A stretch of DNA of 64,000 nt from Ravibacter sp964559125 (GTDB lineage Bacteria > Bacteroidota > Bacteroidia > Cytophagales > Spirosomataceae). The position numbers were made by a program, and so were the translations under genes. The stretch spans positions 33,385 to 97,384 of the forward strand of contig CAZLGW010000022.1 in NCBI GenBank assembly GCA_964559125.1, in the 5' to 3' direction. This document shows positions 36,210 through 45,423 of the stretch, one piece after another. The notes beneath the pieces are model-generated. The model saw only the letters and a list, made by a program, of their open reading frames with translations, was not told the DNA's origin and made no database searches. How positions within the stretch are numbered: the stretch's first letter is position 1; every line of letters starts with the position of its first letter.

Positions 36210-36833
36210 ATCACCAAAACAAATGATCTTCATTCCTTTCTTAATCTTTTTTTCTTCCAGAAGCACCTTGAATACTTCGGCCCCTATCTTTTCGTAACCA
36301 CGCCCGGTAGGATGGACGCCGTCTCTCGCTCCGCTGTTATTTTCATTTTGAATCAATGAATCCGTATTATGCCTGGGTATGCCGATCTGTTGAAAAGATT
36401 GAAACAGATCCACAAATGAAAACCGGTGCTGTAATGCCTTTTCTTTCATTATCCGGCTAACTGTATTCAATTTTCTATTTGGGTCGACGTTGTATTTTTT
36501 CCGGTCGTGCCGCTCAAATAAATAAACCGTGTCGACAGGGGGAGGGCTCATCAATACAACCTCTATCCGATTTTCTTTCAATATTTCAATCAGGGTATCA
36601 ATGTTGGATCTGAATTTTTCCCCGGAAATCATCTTCGCCGAATTCAACATATCATTTGTCCCCACCAGTAACACTACCAGGTCCGGATTTTCTGCAATTA
36701 CATCGCTTTCAATTCTTTCAATCAGATTAAAAGTATTATTTCCTCCTATCCCTTTATTCAAAATTGATACATCGCAAACGGGCTCAACTCTGAGAAACAG
36801 GTTGAACATCAGAAATATAACAGAAGCATTCAT
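36108..36833 (-). CDS. SGNH/GDSL hydrolase with circularly permuted block order
   Basis: 241 residues. SGNH esterases normally run GDS (block I), Gly (II), GxND (III), DxxH (V). Here the order is II-III-V-I: NKGIGGNNT at 27-34, LLVGTND at 55-61 (Asn60), DGVHP with Asp171 and His174, and only then FGDSITYGARV with Ser209. All catalytic residues are present, and the frame is uninterrupted. The C-terminal part starts at an internal ATG (36233, MKIICFGDSI) preceded by AAAGGA, like a native gene start. No signal peptide is clear; the first 15 residues are hydrophobic. It lies 33 bp after an FAD oxidoreductase gene, so it may be a deacetylase of the same locus. Confidence 0.8.
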   Translation of the reverse strand: MNASVIFLMFNLFLRVEPVCDVSILNKGIGGNNTFNLIERIESDVIAENPDLVVLLVGTNDMLNSAKMISGEKFRSNIDTLIEILKENRIEVVLMSPPPVDTVYLFERHDRKKYNVDPNRKLNTVSRIMKEKALQHRFSFVDLFQSFQQIGIPRHNTDSLIQNENNSGARDGVHPTGRGYEKIGAEVFKVLLEEKKIKKGMKIICFGDSITYGARVAGQGTASGETYPSYLKRMICQHFQN

Positions 36834-36866
36834 TCTAAGTTAAGTTTGTCCGTAAATGGGGTAAGA

Positions 36867-38840
36867 CTATCCGGATGCTTTAAAGAGTTTTTTATAGAGG
36901 GCCAGGCATACTTCTCCTCTTAAGACGCCCGTTTCGCTACCTGCATCGCCTGAAACCCACGATGCGTCGTCTAATTCAGGTTCTCCCAGTTGTTTCAGGA
37001 TCTCTTTGAAGCCGGCCCTTTCTATCTTGTCTGTTTCGGCGATGGTAAAATCTAAATCGACCGAAATGGCGTCGCTGAAGATCTTCAGCCATCCAGTGAG
37101 TTCAGTACTGGAAACAGGTTCGCGCAACCGGGCCGTATATGACTTAAAAAAGCCTCTGGTACCCCAAAACTGGGCTGCCTTATGTGCTTTGTCATGCGGA
37201 TCAAGGTCATCAAAATAGGTCAGGATCTGCCCGCTTTCCACGAGTTCCTTTTGCACCTCCCCTACTTTGACCTCACGTATTTCGCAACCTGTCAGGACAG
37301 ACACAGCGGCCGCTGTTCCCGCCGCCTGACCGATGCCCATCCACAACGGTTCCATGCGCAGTGTAGAATAGGCCACATGGGTTGTGGAGGCCGCTACCGG
37401 GACAATAATGCCGTCGATACTTTCCGGGACCAGTACCCGGTAGGGAAGCTGGTAGGCGGGAATGGGCAGCATGCCAATGTAGCCTTCCAGCACCTTATTG
37501 TCGGAAGATGGTTCTTTGGAACATGGAAAGCTGTCGATCGGGAACTCGCCGGCAATGATCGAATCATTGAAAATCGTAGTCCGCTCCTCTCCTTCTTTCA
37601 GCGTTACATCGTTTTCGGTAAGGGTGTACATGCCTTTAACTCTCCTGGCTTCCCGCACATACAATTGCCAGGGAAAATGCCCGTTATCTGTAAACTCATC
37701 GAGAGGCAGATGGTATTGGTTGGCCATTTTCCGGTGCTCTTCCGGTACTTCCGGATCGTTCTGGATAAAATAAAGAAGGCCCAGGGCCAGCTCCCGGTGT
37801 TTTTGGAATACTTTTTCCCGCTCCTCCCAGCCGGCTTCCACATAATTAAAGTTTTCTTCAGGAAAAGGAAAGCCCAGTGGCCGGGGATTGGTGTTGACAT
37901 CGTATTTCCGGTTGGGGATCTCGGCGAAGGAAAATACCCGCATCATCGTATCGAAATGGTCTTTGTAGTAACCATGCCCCTCCTTGAAAACCTTCGGGCC
38001 GCTAAGCCGGCCTTCTTCCAGGTCTTTGAAGTACTTCAGATAGTTGTCGCGGTTATAGCCCGCCGGCGGTTCCTTCATGACATAGCTGTTGGCCGGATCA
38101 TCGGTCATGCATAGCCGGTAGGTATACGCCGGAATGCGTTTGTCCCCTTCACCCGTGCTGCCCTCCAGGAATTCGTTTTCATTGTAATCAAAAAATATCC
38201 TTCCCGCATGAGGCTCATTAAAATCTGCTTTCCCTTCCCTGCCCAGCCTGTAGGCGGCTCCGGCCAGCGCATATAGATCACCCTCATACGTAGCGTCTAC
38301 AAATACCCGGGCCTTAAAGCTCTTAAGCTCACCGTCGGCACGATGCCGAAAGGTTACTTCCCGGGCTTTTGTCGATTGTGTCAGCACCTTTTCGATCCGG
38401 TAGCCGGTTAGCAGCGTAATATTCGGCTCGGCTGCGACCATCATGTTGAACACGTGCTCGGCGACAGAAGGCTCGTAGTAGTACCCGCCGCGGCATTTCC
38501 TGACATCTTCCGACCCTTCGCCGTATTTCTCTGTATAATACCGGAGAATATTCTGCGTGAATTCCCTGAAAAGCCCGGCAATGGCATTTTTATTCTCAAT
38601 ATCACTTTTACCCAGGCCGCTGGTTGATAAACCCCCTATATGGTTGTGATATTCAACCAGGGTCACCTTTGCTCCCGCACGGGCAGCGGCAATGGCCGCC
38701 ATAATCCCGGCAGGTGTACCGCCTGCTACCAGGATATCCGTATCGTTTGCTTCCTCGCCGGCGGGTGTACAGGAAGTCAGGTCGGCTACGGAAATGAGGG
38801 CGCCGGCTGCACCCAACTTGATAAAATATCTGCGGTTCAT
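36867..38840 (-). CDS. FAD-dependent oxidoreductase (PF12831 type), exported, copy 1
   Basis: 657 residues. The N-terminus MNRRYFIKLGAAGALISVAD is Tat-like and is followed by TSC, so it may also be a lipoprotein. The dinucleotide-binding site is TDILVAGGTPAGIMAAIAAA with the acidic end VTLVEYHNHIGG. FVDATYEGDLYALAGA and the late PYRVLVPESIDGIIVPVAAS are typical of FAD_oxidored enzymes. A distinct C-terminal extension (about 540-657) adds a small helical module. It is one of three paralogues in this locus; substrate unknown, plausibly a sugar or its oxidation product. Confidence 0.88.
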   Translation of the reverse strand: MNRRYFIKLGAAGALISVADLTSCTPAGEEANDTDILVAGGTPAGIMAAIAAARAGAKVTLVEYHNHIGGLSTSGLGKSDIENKNAIAGLFREFTQNILRYYTEKYGEGSEDVRKCRGGYYYEPSVAEHVFNMMVAAEPNITLLTGYRIEKVLTQSTKAREVTFRHRADGELKSFKARVFVDATYEGDLYALAGAAYRLGREGKADFNEPHAGRIFFDYNENEFLEGSTGEGDKRIPAYTYRLCMTDDPANSYVMKEPPAGYNRDNYLKYFKDLEEGRLSGPKVFKEGHGYYKDHFDTMMRVFSFAEIPNRKYDVNTNPRPLGFPFPEENFNYVEAGWEEREKVFQKHRELALGLLYFIQNDPEVPEEHRKMANQYHLPLDEFTDNGHFPWQLYVREARRVKGMYTLTENDVTLKEGEERTTIFNDSIIAGEFPIDSFPCSKEPSSDNKVLEGYIGMLPIPAYQLPYRVLVPESIDGIIVPVAASTTHVAYSTLRMEPLWMGIGQAAGTAAAVSVLTGCEIREVKVGEVQKELVESGQILTYFDDLDPHDKAHKAAQFWGTRGFFKSYTARLREPVSSTELTGWLKIFSDAISVDLDFTIAETDKIERAGFKEILKQLGEPELDDASWVSGDAGSETGVLRGEVCLALYKKLFKASG

Positions 38841-38854
38841 AGGGATGGCAAAAG

Positions 38855-40072
38855 TTACTTTTGAGGGGCTATGCTGAGAGAATCGATATCTGAAAGACGG
38901 ATCTTGATCACTTCTACCGTTTGCTTACCGGTGGCAAAGGCGACAAAAAGATGCCCGTCATGCTCCATCACATGCGGATAGTCGACGTGACGTCCCCCCA
39001 CCAGGTAGTACATTTTATTAAAAATAATGCCGTCATCGCTGACAGAGAGCACAAGCGGATCACGCTTTTCAGGGTTTGCATTCGACACCAGCACATAACG
39101 CCCGTCTTTCAGGCGCGTTCCGCTGAATTTGGAACGGGCGTCGGGGAAATTCGTTTTGACTGGTGTACTCCAGGTACGCCCGTTATCGGACGAGAAAGAA
39201 CGGAACAGGAAGCCGCTTCTCTTGTTATCCCTGAAGAGCGCTACCAGGTTGTTGTCGGGCAGTACCCACCAGTAAGGTTCTTCGGCTGTCAGCTCACCGG
39301 CCGATCCCAGCACAGGGTATGATTTCCAGTCGGTCAGACTTTTGACACCGCCTACGAGGAACTCAACGCCGGTTTCGGTATAGTCAAATTTTCTTCTGGA
39401 CATCATCCATTCGCCCGTAGGGATTTTTTTTGGGGTGAAGTTATTGATAGCGTTATCCTGGACAACGCCGATATCTTCCCAGCTATCCCAGGTTTTGTTG
39501 TAGCGAAATGCCCTCAACGCAAGACCCGGTCCGAAAAAACCAGCAGCTTCGTCCAGCGAGGCCAGCGCCAGGAACTCGCCATCTCTTTGCCAGAACCCCC
39601 GGGCAATGTAGCGGAAGCCCTTATCCGAACGGGTTCCGTACAATCCCGCCCTCTCTGATCCGGCGGGTTTGGGCGTCAGGTACCGGGGCTCCGACCAGAG
39701 TACTCCGTCGGAGCTGGTCGCATATTTTACACGCTGGCCTACACGGTCTTCAATACCCGGGCCGTCGCTCCACATGATCCAATATTTGCCGTCGTAATAA
39801 TCCAGGTAGTTGTGCTGGTTTACGCCCATCTGATGCCGTACATCATTGACGACCATGTGCGAGCCCGGTACCCGGGGGAGCTTGTCGTAATCGATTTGAT
39901 GGGTGTTTTCCGGAACCCAGTCCCCGGCCAGCATGAGTGGGGAGGAGGGGTTGGTGACGGGATGGGGAGGTTGGGCCTTTAGCTGATAAATGTATATCGT
40001 AAAAAATGCAGGGAGTATTATCTTTAAAGTGTAGGAAACTACTTGGGAGCTAATAAGATTTACCTTGTCCAT
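38855..40072 (-). CDS. Sialidase-fold (BNR repeat) exported protein in locus 2
   Basis: 405 residues. An uncleaved or late signal (hydrophobic span about 12-31) precedes LKAQPPHP. A canonical Asp-box SSDNGRTW and a second SSDGVLWSEP mark the propeller. Other blade-like segments are KYWIMWSDGPGIED and HLFVAFATG. It may be a glycosidase of the sialidase clan or a non-catalytic propeller; I cannot identify the arginine triad. It lies 14 bp after the FAD oxidoreductase start on the same strand and has its own promoter-like element upstream. Confidence 0.75.
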   Translation of the reverse strand: MDKVNLISSQVVSYTLKIILPAFFTIYIYQLKAQPPHPVTNPSSPLMLAGDWVPENTHQIDYDKLPRVPGSHMVVNDVRHQMGVNQHNYLDYYDGKYWIMWSDGPGIEDRVGQRVKYATSSDGVLWSEPRYLTPKPAGSERAGLYGTRSDKGFRYIARGFWQRDGEFLALASLDEAAGFFGPGLALRAFRYNKTWDSWEDIGVVQDNAINNFTPKKIPTGEWMMSRRKFDYTETGVEFLVGGVKSLTDWKSYPVLGSAGELTAEEPYWWVLPDNNLVALFRDNKRSGFLFRSFSSDNGRTWSTPVKTNFPDARSKFSGTRLKDGRYVLVSNANPEKRDPLVLSVSDDGIIFNKMYYLVGGRHVDYPHVMEHDGHLFVAFATGKQTVEVIKIRLSDIDSLSIAPQK

Positions 40073-40154
40073 TGTTGCTATTTCGGGTGAAGAATTCCGT
40101 ATTATTTATTCTCCTATACCGCTGAGTACGTATATGTATTCAGATATAGTTACC

Positions 40155-40162
40155 CAAAAGTA
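40155..40162 (-). promoter_or_regulatory. -7 promoter element (TACTTTTG) upstream of the sialidase-fold gene
   Basis: CAAAAGTA on the plus strand reads TACTTTTG on the minus strand, matching TAnnTTTG. It is 82 bp upstream of the ATG at 40072 and in the 158-bp gap after the sulfatase gene, so the last three genes of locus 2 may form a separate transcript. Confidence 0.45.
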
Positions 40163-40230
40163 CTACGAATTGGATTAAACACTTACTTTCCTTCCAATGT
40201 CTGTTATTAATTTATTCTCTCAAAACGATC

Positions 40231-41670
40231 CTATTTCAATTGCTCTTTCTCCCGAATTATCCCGTTTTCCCAGATCTGCAATTCATTCTGCAGTTTTTGG
40301 ACAATATCAGGATACCTTGTTTTTAGGTCTTTTGACTCCCTCACATCATGTTTAAGATTATACAAGGCAATGGCTTTATCTTCTTCGACAAGTTTCCATT
40401 CTCCGGACCTTACGGCTTTTTTGTTCCTTATTCTCCAGAATAACGTTCGATCCGCGAGTTTCTCTCCTTCCAGTAGCAAAGGCACAATGCTTACACCGTC
40501 CACAGGAAGCCCCTTACGCGGCATCGATTCCGGGGCGCCGACCAGTTTCCGGACTGTGGGAAAAATGTCCATTGTCATCACTATCTGGTTGGTCACAGAC
40601 AAGGCGGGGATCTTACCCGGCCACCAGGCTATCGCAGGCACCCGGTGACCACCTTCCAGGACATCTCCTTTCTGCCCGTTTAAAATACCATTGGAACCTA
40701 CCGACGGCCAGGTATTATTATCATAACGGATGTATCCTCCATTGTCAGACATGAAAAAGATCAGCGTATTTTCTTCCATATGGGATTCCCTGATTGTCTC
40801 CAGAACCAGCCCGACACTTTTATCCAGCGCTTTGATCATCTCACTTAAGGCACCCGGGACGGCTTCCGGAGGATGCGGTCCCAGCTTGCTGTTTGGCCCC
40901 GGCAGGTTAGATGTGTAGTCAGAACCAGGAGAACGTATCCATAAATTGTGATCCGTAGGCTTTTGCCAGGGAAAGTGAATGGCAAGATGTGATATATATA
41001 AGAAGAATGGCTTCTCAGCATTCTGCCTTATGAATTCAATAGAATATTTTGTAATTAGGTCAGTCACATATCCTTCCTCACGGACCGGAGTTTCGTTGTG
41101 CCACCAATCTTCCTCGCCAAAACGGTCGAGCTTAGCGAAATGATCTATCTCGCCACTGTGATATCCGATAAAATGATCAAATCCGAAATGGAGCGGGTTG
41201 CCTTTACCCGGGGCGCCCACATGCCATTTTCCAATCAGCCCGGTGCGGTATCCCTTATTCCGTAATAAATCTGCAATGGTAATCTCATCCCGGTTGTGCG
41301 GAAGATCCAGTACCTCGCGTAGCGGCGTTTCCACTCCTAACCGCTGAGGGTACCGGCCTGTTAACAGAGATGCTCTTGTAGGGGAACACATAGGGCCATT
41401 AGCATGGAAGTCAGTAAACAAAATTCCTTCTCTTGCCATCCGGTCTATATTCGGCGTGGGCGAAGCTCCACCAAAATAGCCTCCCAGATCGCCATAACCC
41501 ACATCGTCCGCAAGGATTATGATAATGTTAGGAGGCCGCTGTTCCGAAGCAAATGACATAGCTCCTGATAAGGGGAGGATTAACGCGATGCAGCATAACC
41601 AGCGTCTGATAACGACAATGCGGTTAGCCCCCTGTATAGTACCGGTCATTATATTTTGGAAGGAAGACAT
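40231..41670 (-). CDS. Type I sulfatase (formylglycine-dependent)
   Basis: 479 residues from the ATG at 41670 (MSSFQNIMTG); ATG 41649 is an alternative and the frame is open further upstream without family likeness. A signal peptide follows (LCCIALILPLSGAMSFA). Metal-site motif NIIIILADDVGYGDLGG, and the modification motif CSPTR within MCSPTRASLLTGRYPQR, where Cys95 is converted to formylglycine. Other sulfatase parts are GLIGKWHVGAP and FMSDNGG. It removes sulfate esters from a glycan or a small molecule in the periplasm. Composition is AT-richer than the adjacent FAD genes. Confidence 0.92.
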   Translation of the reverse strand: MSSFQNIMTGTIQGANRIVVIRRWLCCIALILPLSGAMSFASEQRPPNIIIILADDVGYGDLGGYFGGASPTPNIDRMAREGILFTDFHANGPMCSPTRASLLTGRYPQRLGVETPLREVLDLPHNRDEITIADLLRNKGYRTGLIGKWHVGAPGKGNPLHFGFDHFIGYHSGEIDHFAKLDRFGEEDWWHNETPVREEGYVTDLITKYSIEFIRQNAEKPFFLYISHLAIHFPWQKPTDHNLWIRSPGSDYTSNLPGPNSKLGPHPPEAVPGALSEMIKALDKSVGLVLETIRESHMEENTLIFFMSDNGGYIRYDNNTWPSVGSNGILNGQKGDVLEGGHRVPAIAWWPGKIPALSVTNQIVMTMDIFPTVRKLVGAPESMPRKGLPVDGVSIVPLLLEGEKLADRTLFWRIRNKKAVRSGEWKLVEEDKAIALYNLKHDVRESKDLKTRYPDIVQKLQNELQIWENGIIREKEQLK

Positions 41671-41913
41671 ACTTTTACTTTTTGAGTAGCGGATCTTAGG
41701 AGAAACTCCCGAAATCTTAGGCTCTCCCACGTATAATCTCAAGGTTACGGTGGTCTCGGAATTCAACTCTTCTACGCTAAAATACCACCAGATCTGGTTC
41801 TATCCTCGGCTTCCTTACATTGTAAGGTTCAGCTTTGAGAATCAAAGAACAGTGCATAGGTTTTCTACTTGCAGACGCAAGCTGCAGACGGAGCCGGTCT
41901 GACAGACAGGTTT

Positions 41914-43671
41914 TTATCTGGTAGGTTTTTCAAGAAACTGTCCTGCTTCTTTAAGCTTTTGAAGGTAACGGGCAAGATTGATGGCCTGTACCGGGACTTT
42001 CTCCTGAATGGCCTGTACGGCAGCGATACCGGCCGATTCGCCGATTATCATAAAGGTCGGTTCCATCCTGGCTGAGGAATATCCCAGATGGGTCGAAGAG
42101 AATAACACCGGTACCAGCAGGTTGGTACATTCATGTCTTCGGGGGGTGATAGACCTGTAGGCTATCGGGTAAGGAACGTTGGTCGGGCCGGTGGCGCCGC
42201 CTACAAACATATTGCCTTCTATCGCTACGAAGAGGGAATCATTTTTGCTAAACCATATCCGGCGGGAAGGATAGGTGTCCAGGCCGTATTGGGCCAGCCC
42301 CACGGGGTCACGTATTGTCGTGCGGTTATAAACATCATGCTCGGTTATGGTGTATTCCCCAACCATCCTGCGGCTTACTCTTATGTACAGCTGGTGCGGC
42401 CAGCCGTTTGTTTCAGGATGATGATACTTGTCCAGTCCCAGGCTGCTTACATAATTTCTGAACTCACCCGGAACACGCGGGTCTGAGCTCATGAAATGAT
42501 GAAGGCCGCGAAGATAATCCTGGTGTGCTTTCCAGACGGCCGCCTTGGAGGCATAGTCGCCGGCGGAGTAGATATGGCTTATACCAAGCGGGGCATTTGT
42601 AAAAAGGGAGCGCCTGTGGTAATTGTACTCCCCGGCATTCATCCAGCCCGGAAAAATCCATGAGAGGCGCTCGAATAGCTTTTTCTGGTCGCTGATCGTG
42701 CTTTTCAGGTAGTCGACGTACCTGCCGACCAGCTCGAAATCAGTCGCATTGTAGTCGTCTGACGGAGAAATAGCGGCACGCCGCGAAGGGTCGGAGGTCA
42801 GGTAGAAACGGAAGTTATAAGCCTGCGTATAGTGGTCTCCTGCGCCGAGCTTCTTTCCGTGATCGTCTTCAACGAACGGGAGAAGGCCGCTTTTCGGATC
42901 ATCGGGAATCCTAAACGGGCTTATGGGCGTAATGTTACCGAGCCCATGGCCAGCAGCCGTATTATTTTCATTGGCTACCGGCGAATAGGTACCGATCGGG
43001 CGCACCCCGGCAAATTCTTCATCATAGTCTTTGGTGGATTCCCTTCCCACCTGGAACGACACACCCGACCGGGCCATCAGGTCGCCCTCGTACCCGGCAT
43101 CTATAAATACCGCAGCCCTTACCTTCAGGCTTTCCTGCTCTTTGGCTTGTGCAACCGGGCAGCCGGTTTCATCGAATGGCGCCAGGTCGAAATAGGCTTC
43201 CCGGATTGTAGTCTTGCTTTTCACCGTCCGGCTGACCCGGTGGTCGAATATCACTTCTATGTCCAGGTCGCGCAGCAGCTTCAGGAAATCCTCCCTGACA
43301 TATTTGGGGCTGATGTCTTTCCGGGTCATTTCCCTTACTTGCTCCAGGCTGGGATCCTGCGTCTGGCCTCTTATGCCCAGCCGCAGCATCAGCTCCCTGG
43401 TTTTGCCACCGACAGCAGCGTAGTTGGGCATATCCTGCGTGGGCTTAAGCCCAGCGCCGAGAATACCTCCCACCCAGCGGCCCGGTTCGACGATGACAAC
43501 CGATAAACCTGCTTTTTTTACGCTATACGCCGCCATAATACCCGACGGTGTCGCTCCATAGATCAGCACATCTGCCTCGACATTCCTTTGTGCGGATACC
43601 GCCGATGTAAAAAAAAGGAGGGTAAATAACAGGAAGTATTTAATCAGGAACGCTTTTCCTACTCTTTCCAC
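41914..43671 (-). CDS. FAD-dependent oxidoreductase (PF12831 type), exported, copy 2
   Basis: 585 residues from GTG 43671, overlapping copy 3 by 13 bp. Signal peptide (LLFTLLFFTSAVSAQ). FAD-binding site VLIYGATPSGIMAAYSVKKA with VVIVEPGRWVGG, AAVFIDAGYEGDLMARSGVS in the middle and a C-terminal CTNLLVPVLFSSTHLGYSSA. Homologous over its whole length to copy 3 (about 577 residues) and to the core of copy 1. Its C-terminus lacks the extra module of copy 1. Enzymes of this type in Bacteroidota often sit in polysaccharide loci, but their reactions are mostly unknown. Confidence 0.88.
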   Translation of the reverse strand: MERVGKAFLIKYFLLFTLLFFTSAVSAQRNVEADVLIYGATPSGIMAAYSVKKAGLSVVIVEPGRWVGGILGAGLKPTQDMPNYAAVGGKTRELMLRLGIRGQTQDPSLEQVREMTRKDISPKYVREDFLKLLRDLDIEVIFDHRVSRTVKSKTTIREAYFDLAPFDETGCPVAQAKEQESLKVRAAVFIDAGYEGDLMARSGVSFQVGRESTKDYDEEFAGVRPIGTYSPVANENNTAAGHGLGNITPISPFRIPDDPKSGLLPFVEDDHGKKLGAGDHYTQAYNFRFYLTSDPSRRAAISPSDDYNATDFELVGRYVDYLKSTISDQKKLFERLSWIFPGWMNAGEYNYHRRSLFTNAPLGISHIYSAGDYASKAAVWKAHQDYLRGLHHFMSSDPRVPGEFRNYVSSLGLDKYHHPETNGWPHQLYIRVSRRMVGEYTITEHDVYNRTTIRDPVGLAQYGLDTYPSRRIWFSKNDSLFVAIEGNMFVGGATGPTNVPYPIAYRSITPRRHECTNLLVPVLFSSTHLGYSSARMEPTFMIIGESAGIAAVQAIQEKVPVQAINLARYLQKLKEAGQFLEKPTR

Positions 43672-45392
43672 AGCTGGCTGATTGGTTTTTTAGTATACTC
43701 TTCCGGATGGGTTACCCATCTTCCGGTAGTGGGTGATCCTTCACCTCCGTAGATATTCGATCTCCACAATCCCCTTGTGTAAAAGCCTGTGCCGTCCCAT
43801 TCGAGCTCCTGCCCGTAGGCCTTTAACATTCCGGTCAGCTCGTCCCGGTCGATATCCTGCACGCTTTTGTTGCTTTTCAAGGCCAGAGTCGCGGCAATTC
43901 CGGCCGATTCCCCCAACGCCATATAAGTTCCTTCCATACGGATAGAGGCATAGGCGACATGCGTGGCCGACATCATCATCGGAACCAGCAAGTTACGAAT
44001 TTCATTTTTTTTCGGAATAATAGATCCGTAAGGTATCTGGTAAGGGCCGGGCGAGATCAGCTCAAACACATCACCTTCCTGGATCAGCACGCCATCCTGG
44101 TCTACACCCAGACGTGTCGGGTAGATATCAAGCTTATAGTATCCCATCCCGATAGGAGTCGGAACGTCTGTCTGAAGCTGAATATCCTGCTGGGTCATGA
44201 CGTATTCGCCAATCATCCTTCTTCCTCCGCGCATATACAGATAGGGCCATCCGTTGGTCTCGGTGCGGTAGTCCGATAGCAGCCGCACATCTTTTCCTGT
44301 GAAATCCGTTAACGTCTTTACATGATCGATGAACGCCTGCCAGATTTTTGATCTTGTAGCCCAGTCTCCGTCAGGGTAGTCTGTTTGTTCCCCAGGCAGG
44401 GCCCCGGTCATTAGCTCGGTCCGGTTGAAGTTGGAGTTAGGCCAGGATGTTTTATAGCCGGCCTCCGTATATCTTTTCAGCAGCTCATACAACTCCGGGT
44501 CTTTGTTCTCGGGCGGCGTTATGGGAATGCCCGGGTATTGCTCAGTTGGATTAGTCTCCCAGGCGAGCTTAAAGTTCCACCCCATAAAAAAGCGGCTGGA
44601 GTCACCTTCTTCACCTATCGGATCGGGAAAAATGGGCGACAGCAACCCGCTTTTAGGGTCGCCTTTCACTTTGTAAGGATCCACACCGGGAAATTTGCGG
44701 CTCACGACCACACCGGCGAGAGTTTCTCCATATTCGTCCTTCGATTCACGGCTTATCCGGTAGCTGACACCGGAATAGGCCATCAGATCGCCCTCGTAGC
44801 TTGCATCCACAAAAATCCTGGCGTCTACTTTCGTCAGGTCATCAGAAGCTCTTGACGGAGCCGGGACACCGTTTTCGTCTGCGGGAGCATATTCAAAGAT
44901 CCCGCTCCGGATCATCCCTTTTTCTACCTCTACTGACGATAGCCTGTGATTTGTGATCACCGTGATCAGGTCGGCGTATCGATCGATATATTCCTGCAGC
45001 ATGGCTACGTTGTCGTCACCTGCACTCTGGTAATGCCTGAGCGTCGGAGCGTGAATCCCTACATGCAGCGCCACATCTTTGTCATAATAATCCCTGGTCA
45101 GTCCGCCAAGATGCTGGCCATCCGGTACATCCTGCTGCATTCTGAAGCCCGAAGCCAGCAGACCGCCGATGGTATGCGCCGGCTCTATAAGCACCACGGA
45201 ATACCCCTCACGGGCTATTGCCACGGCCGCCAGCACCCCGGAGGCGCTCGCTCCGTAAACGCAGGCATCGACCTGGATGTTCTTTTTTACCCGGCTGAGA
45301 TCATCCTCATTCCTTATGCTCTTGTGGCTGGGACCGGCATTGCAGGATAGTAAAATAAATACCGACGAGATAAAGGCTGCTATGTAGTTCAT
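43659..45392 (-). CDS. FAD-dependent oxidoreductase (PF12831 type), lipoprotein, copy 3
   Basis: 577 residues from the ATG at 45392. The signal ends in FILLSC, so a lipid anchor on Cys17 is likely. FAD site VDACVYGASASGVLAAVAIA with VVLIEPAHTIGG, IFVDASYEGDLMAYSGVSY, and a C-terminal IRNLLVPMMMSATHVAYASI. It overlaps copy 2 by 13 bp and starts 31 bp after the SusD stop codon, so transport and oxidation genes appear to be in one transcript. Anchoring of this copy suggests the work is done outside the cytoplasm. Confidence 0.88.
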   Translation of the reverse strand: MNYIAAFISSVFILLSCNAGPSHKSIRNEDDLSRVKKNIQVDACVYGASASGVLAAVAIAREGYSVVLIEPAHTIGGLLASGFRMQQDVPDGQHLGGLTRDYYDKDVALHVGIHAPTLRHYQSAGDDNVAMLQEYIDRYADLITVITNHRLSSVEVEKGMIRSGIFEYAPADENGVPAPSRASDDLTKVDARIFVDASYEGDLMAYSGVSYRISRESKDEYGETLAGVVVSRKFPGVDPYKVKGDPKSGLLSPIFPDPIGEEGDSSRFFMGWNFKLAWETNPTEQYPGIPITPPENKDPELYELLKRYTEAGYKTSWPNSNFNRTELMTGALPGEQTDYPDGDWATRSKIWQAFIDHVKTLTDFTGKDVRLLSDYRTETNGWPYLYMRGGRRMIGEYVMTQQDIQLQTDVPTPIGMGYYKLDIYPTRLGVDQDGVLIQEGDVFELISPGPYQIPYGSIIPKKNEIRNLLVPMMMSATHVAYASIRMEGTYMALGESAGIAATLALKSNKSVQDIDRDELTGMLKAYGQELEWDGTGFYTRGLWRSNIYGGEGSPTTGRWVTHPEEYTKKPISQLWKE

Positions 45393-45423
45393 TTTGTAAA
45401 ATAGATTTTTTTTGGCATTTGGA

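Noticed and set aside
37182..38114. 310-codon plus-strand open frame inside the FAD oxidoreductase gene
   Set aside because: Lies wholly antisense to a gene with clear FAD motifs; its translation shows no family features and reflects GC-rich codon shadowing.
41671..41766. N-terminal extension of the sulfatase to TTG 41766
   Set aside because: The added residues lack a signal peptide or sulfatase features, and a good signal peptide follows ATG 41670.
42832..43506. 224-codon plus-strand frame opposite FAD oxidoreductase copy 2
   Set aside because: Antisense to a well-supported enzyme gene and without homology by eye.
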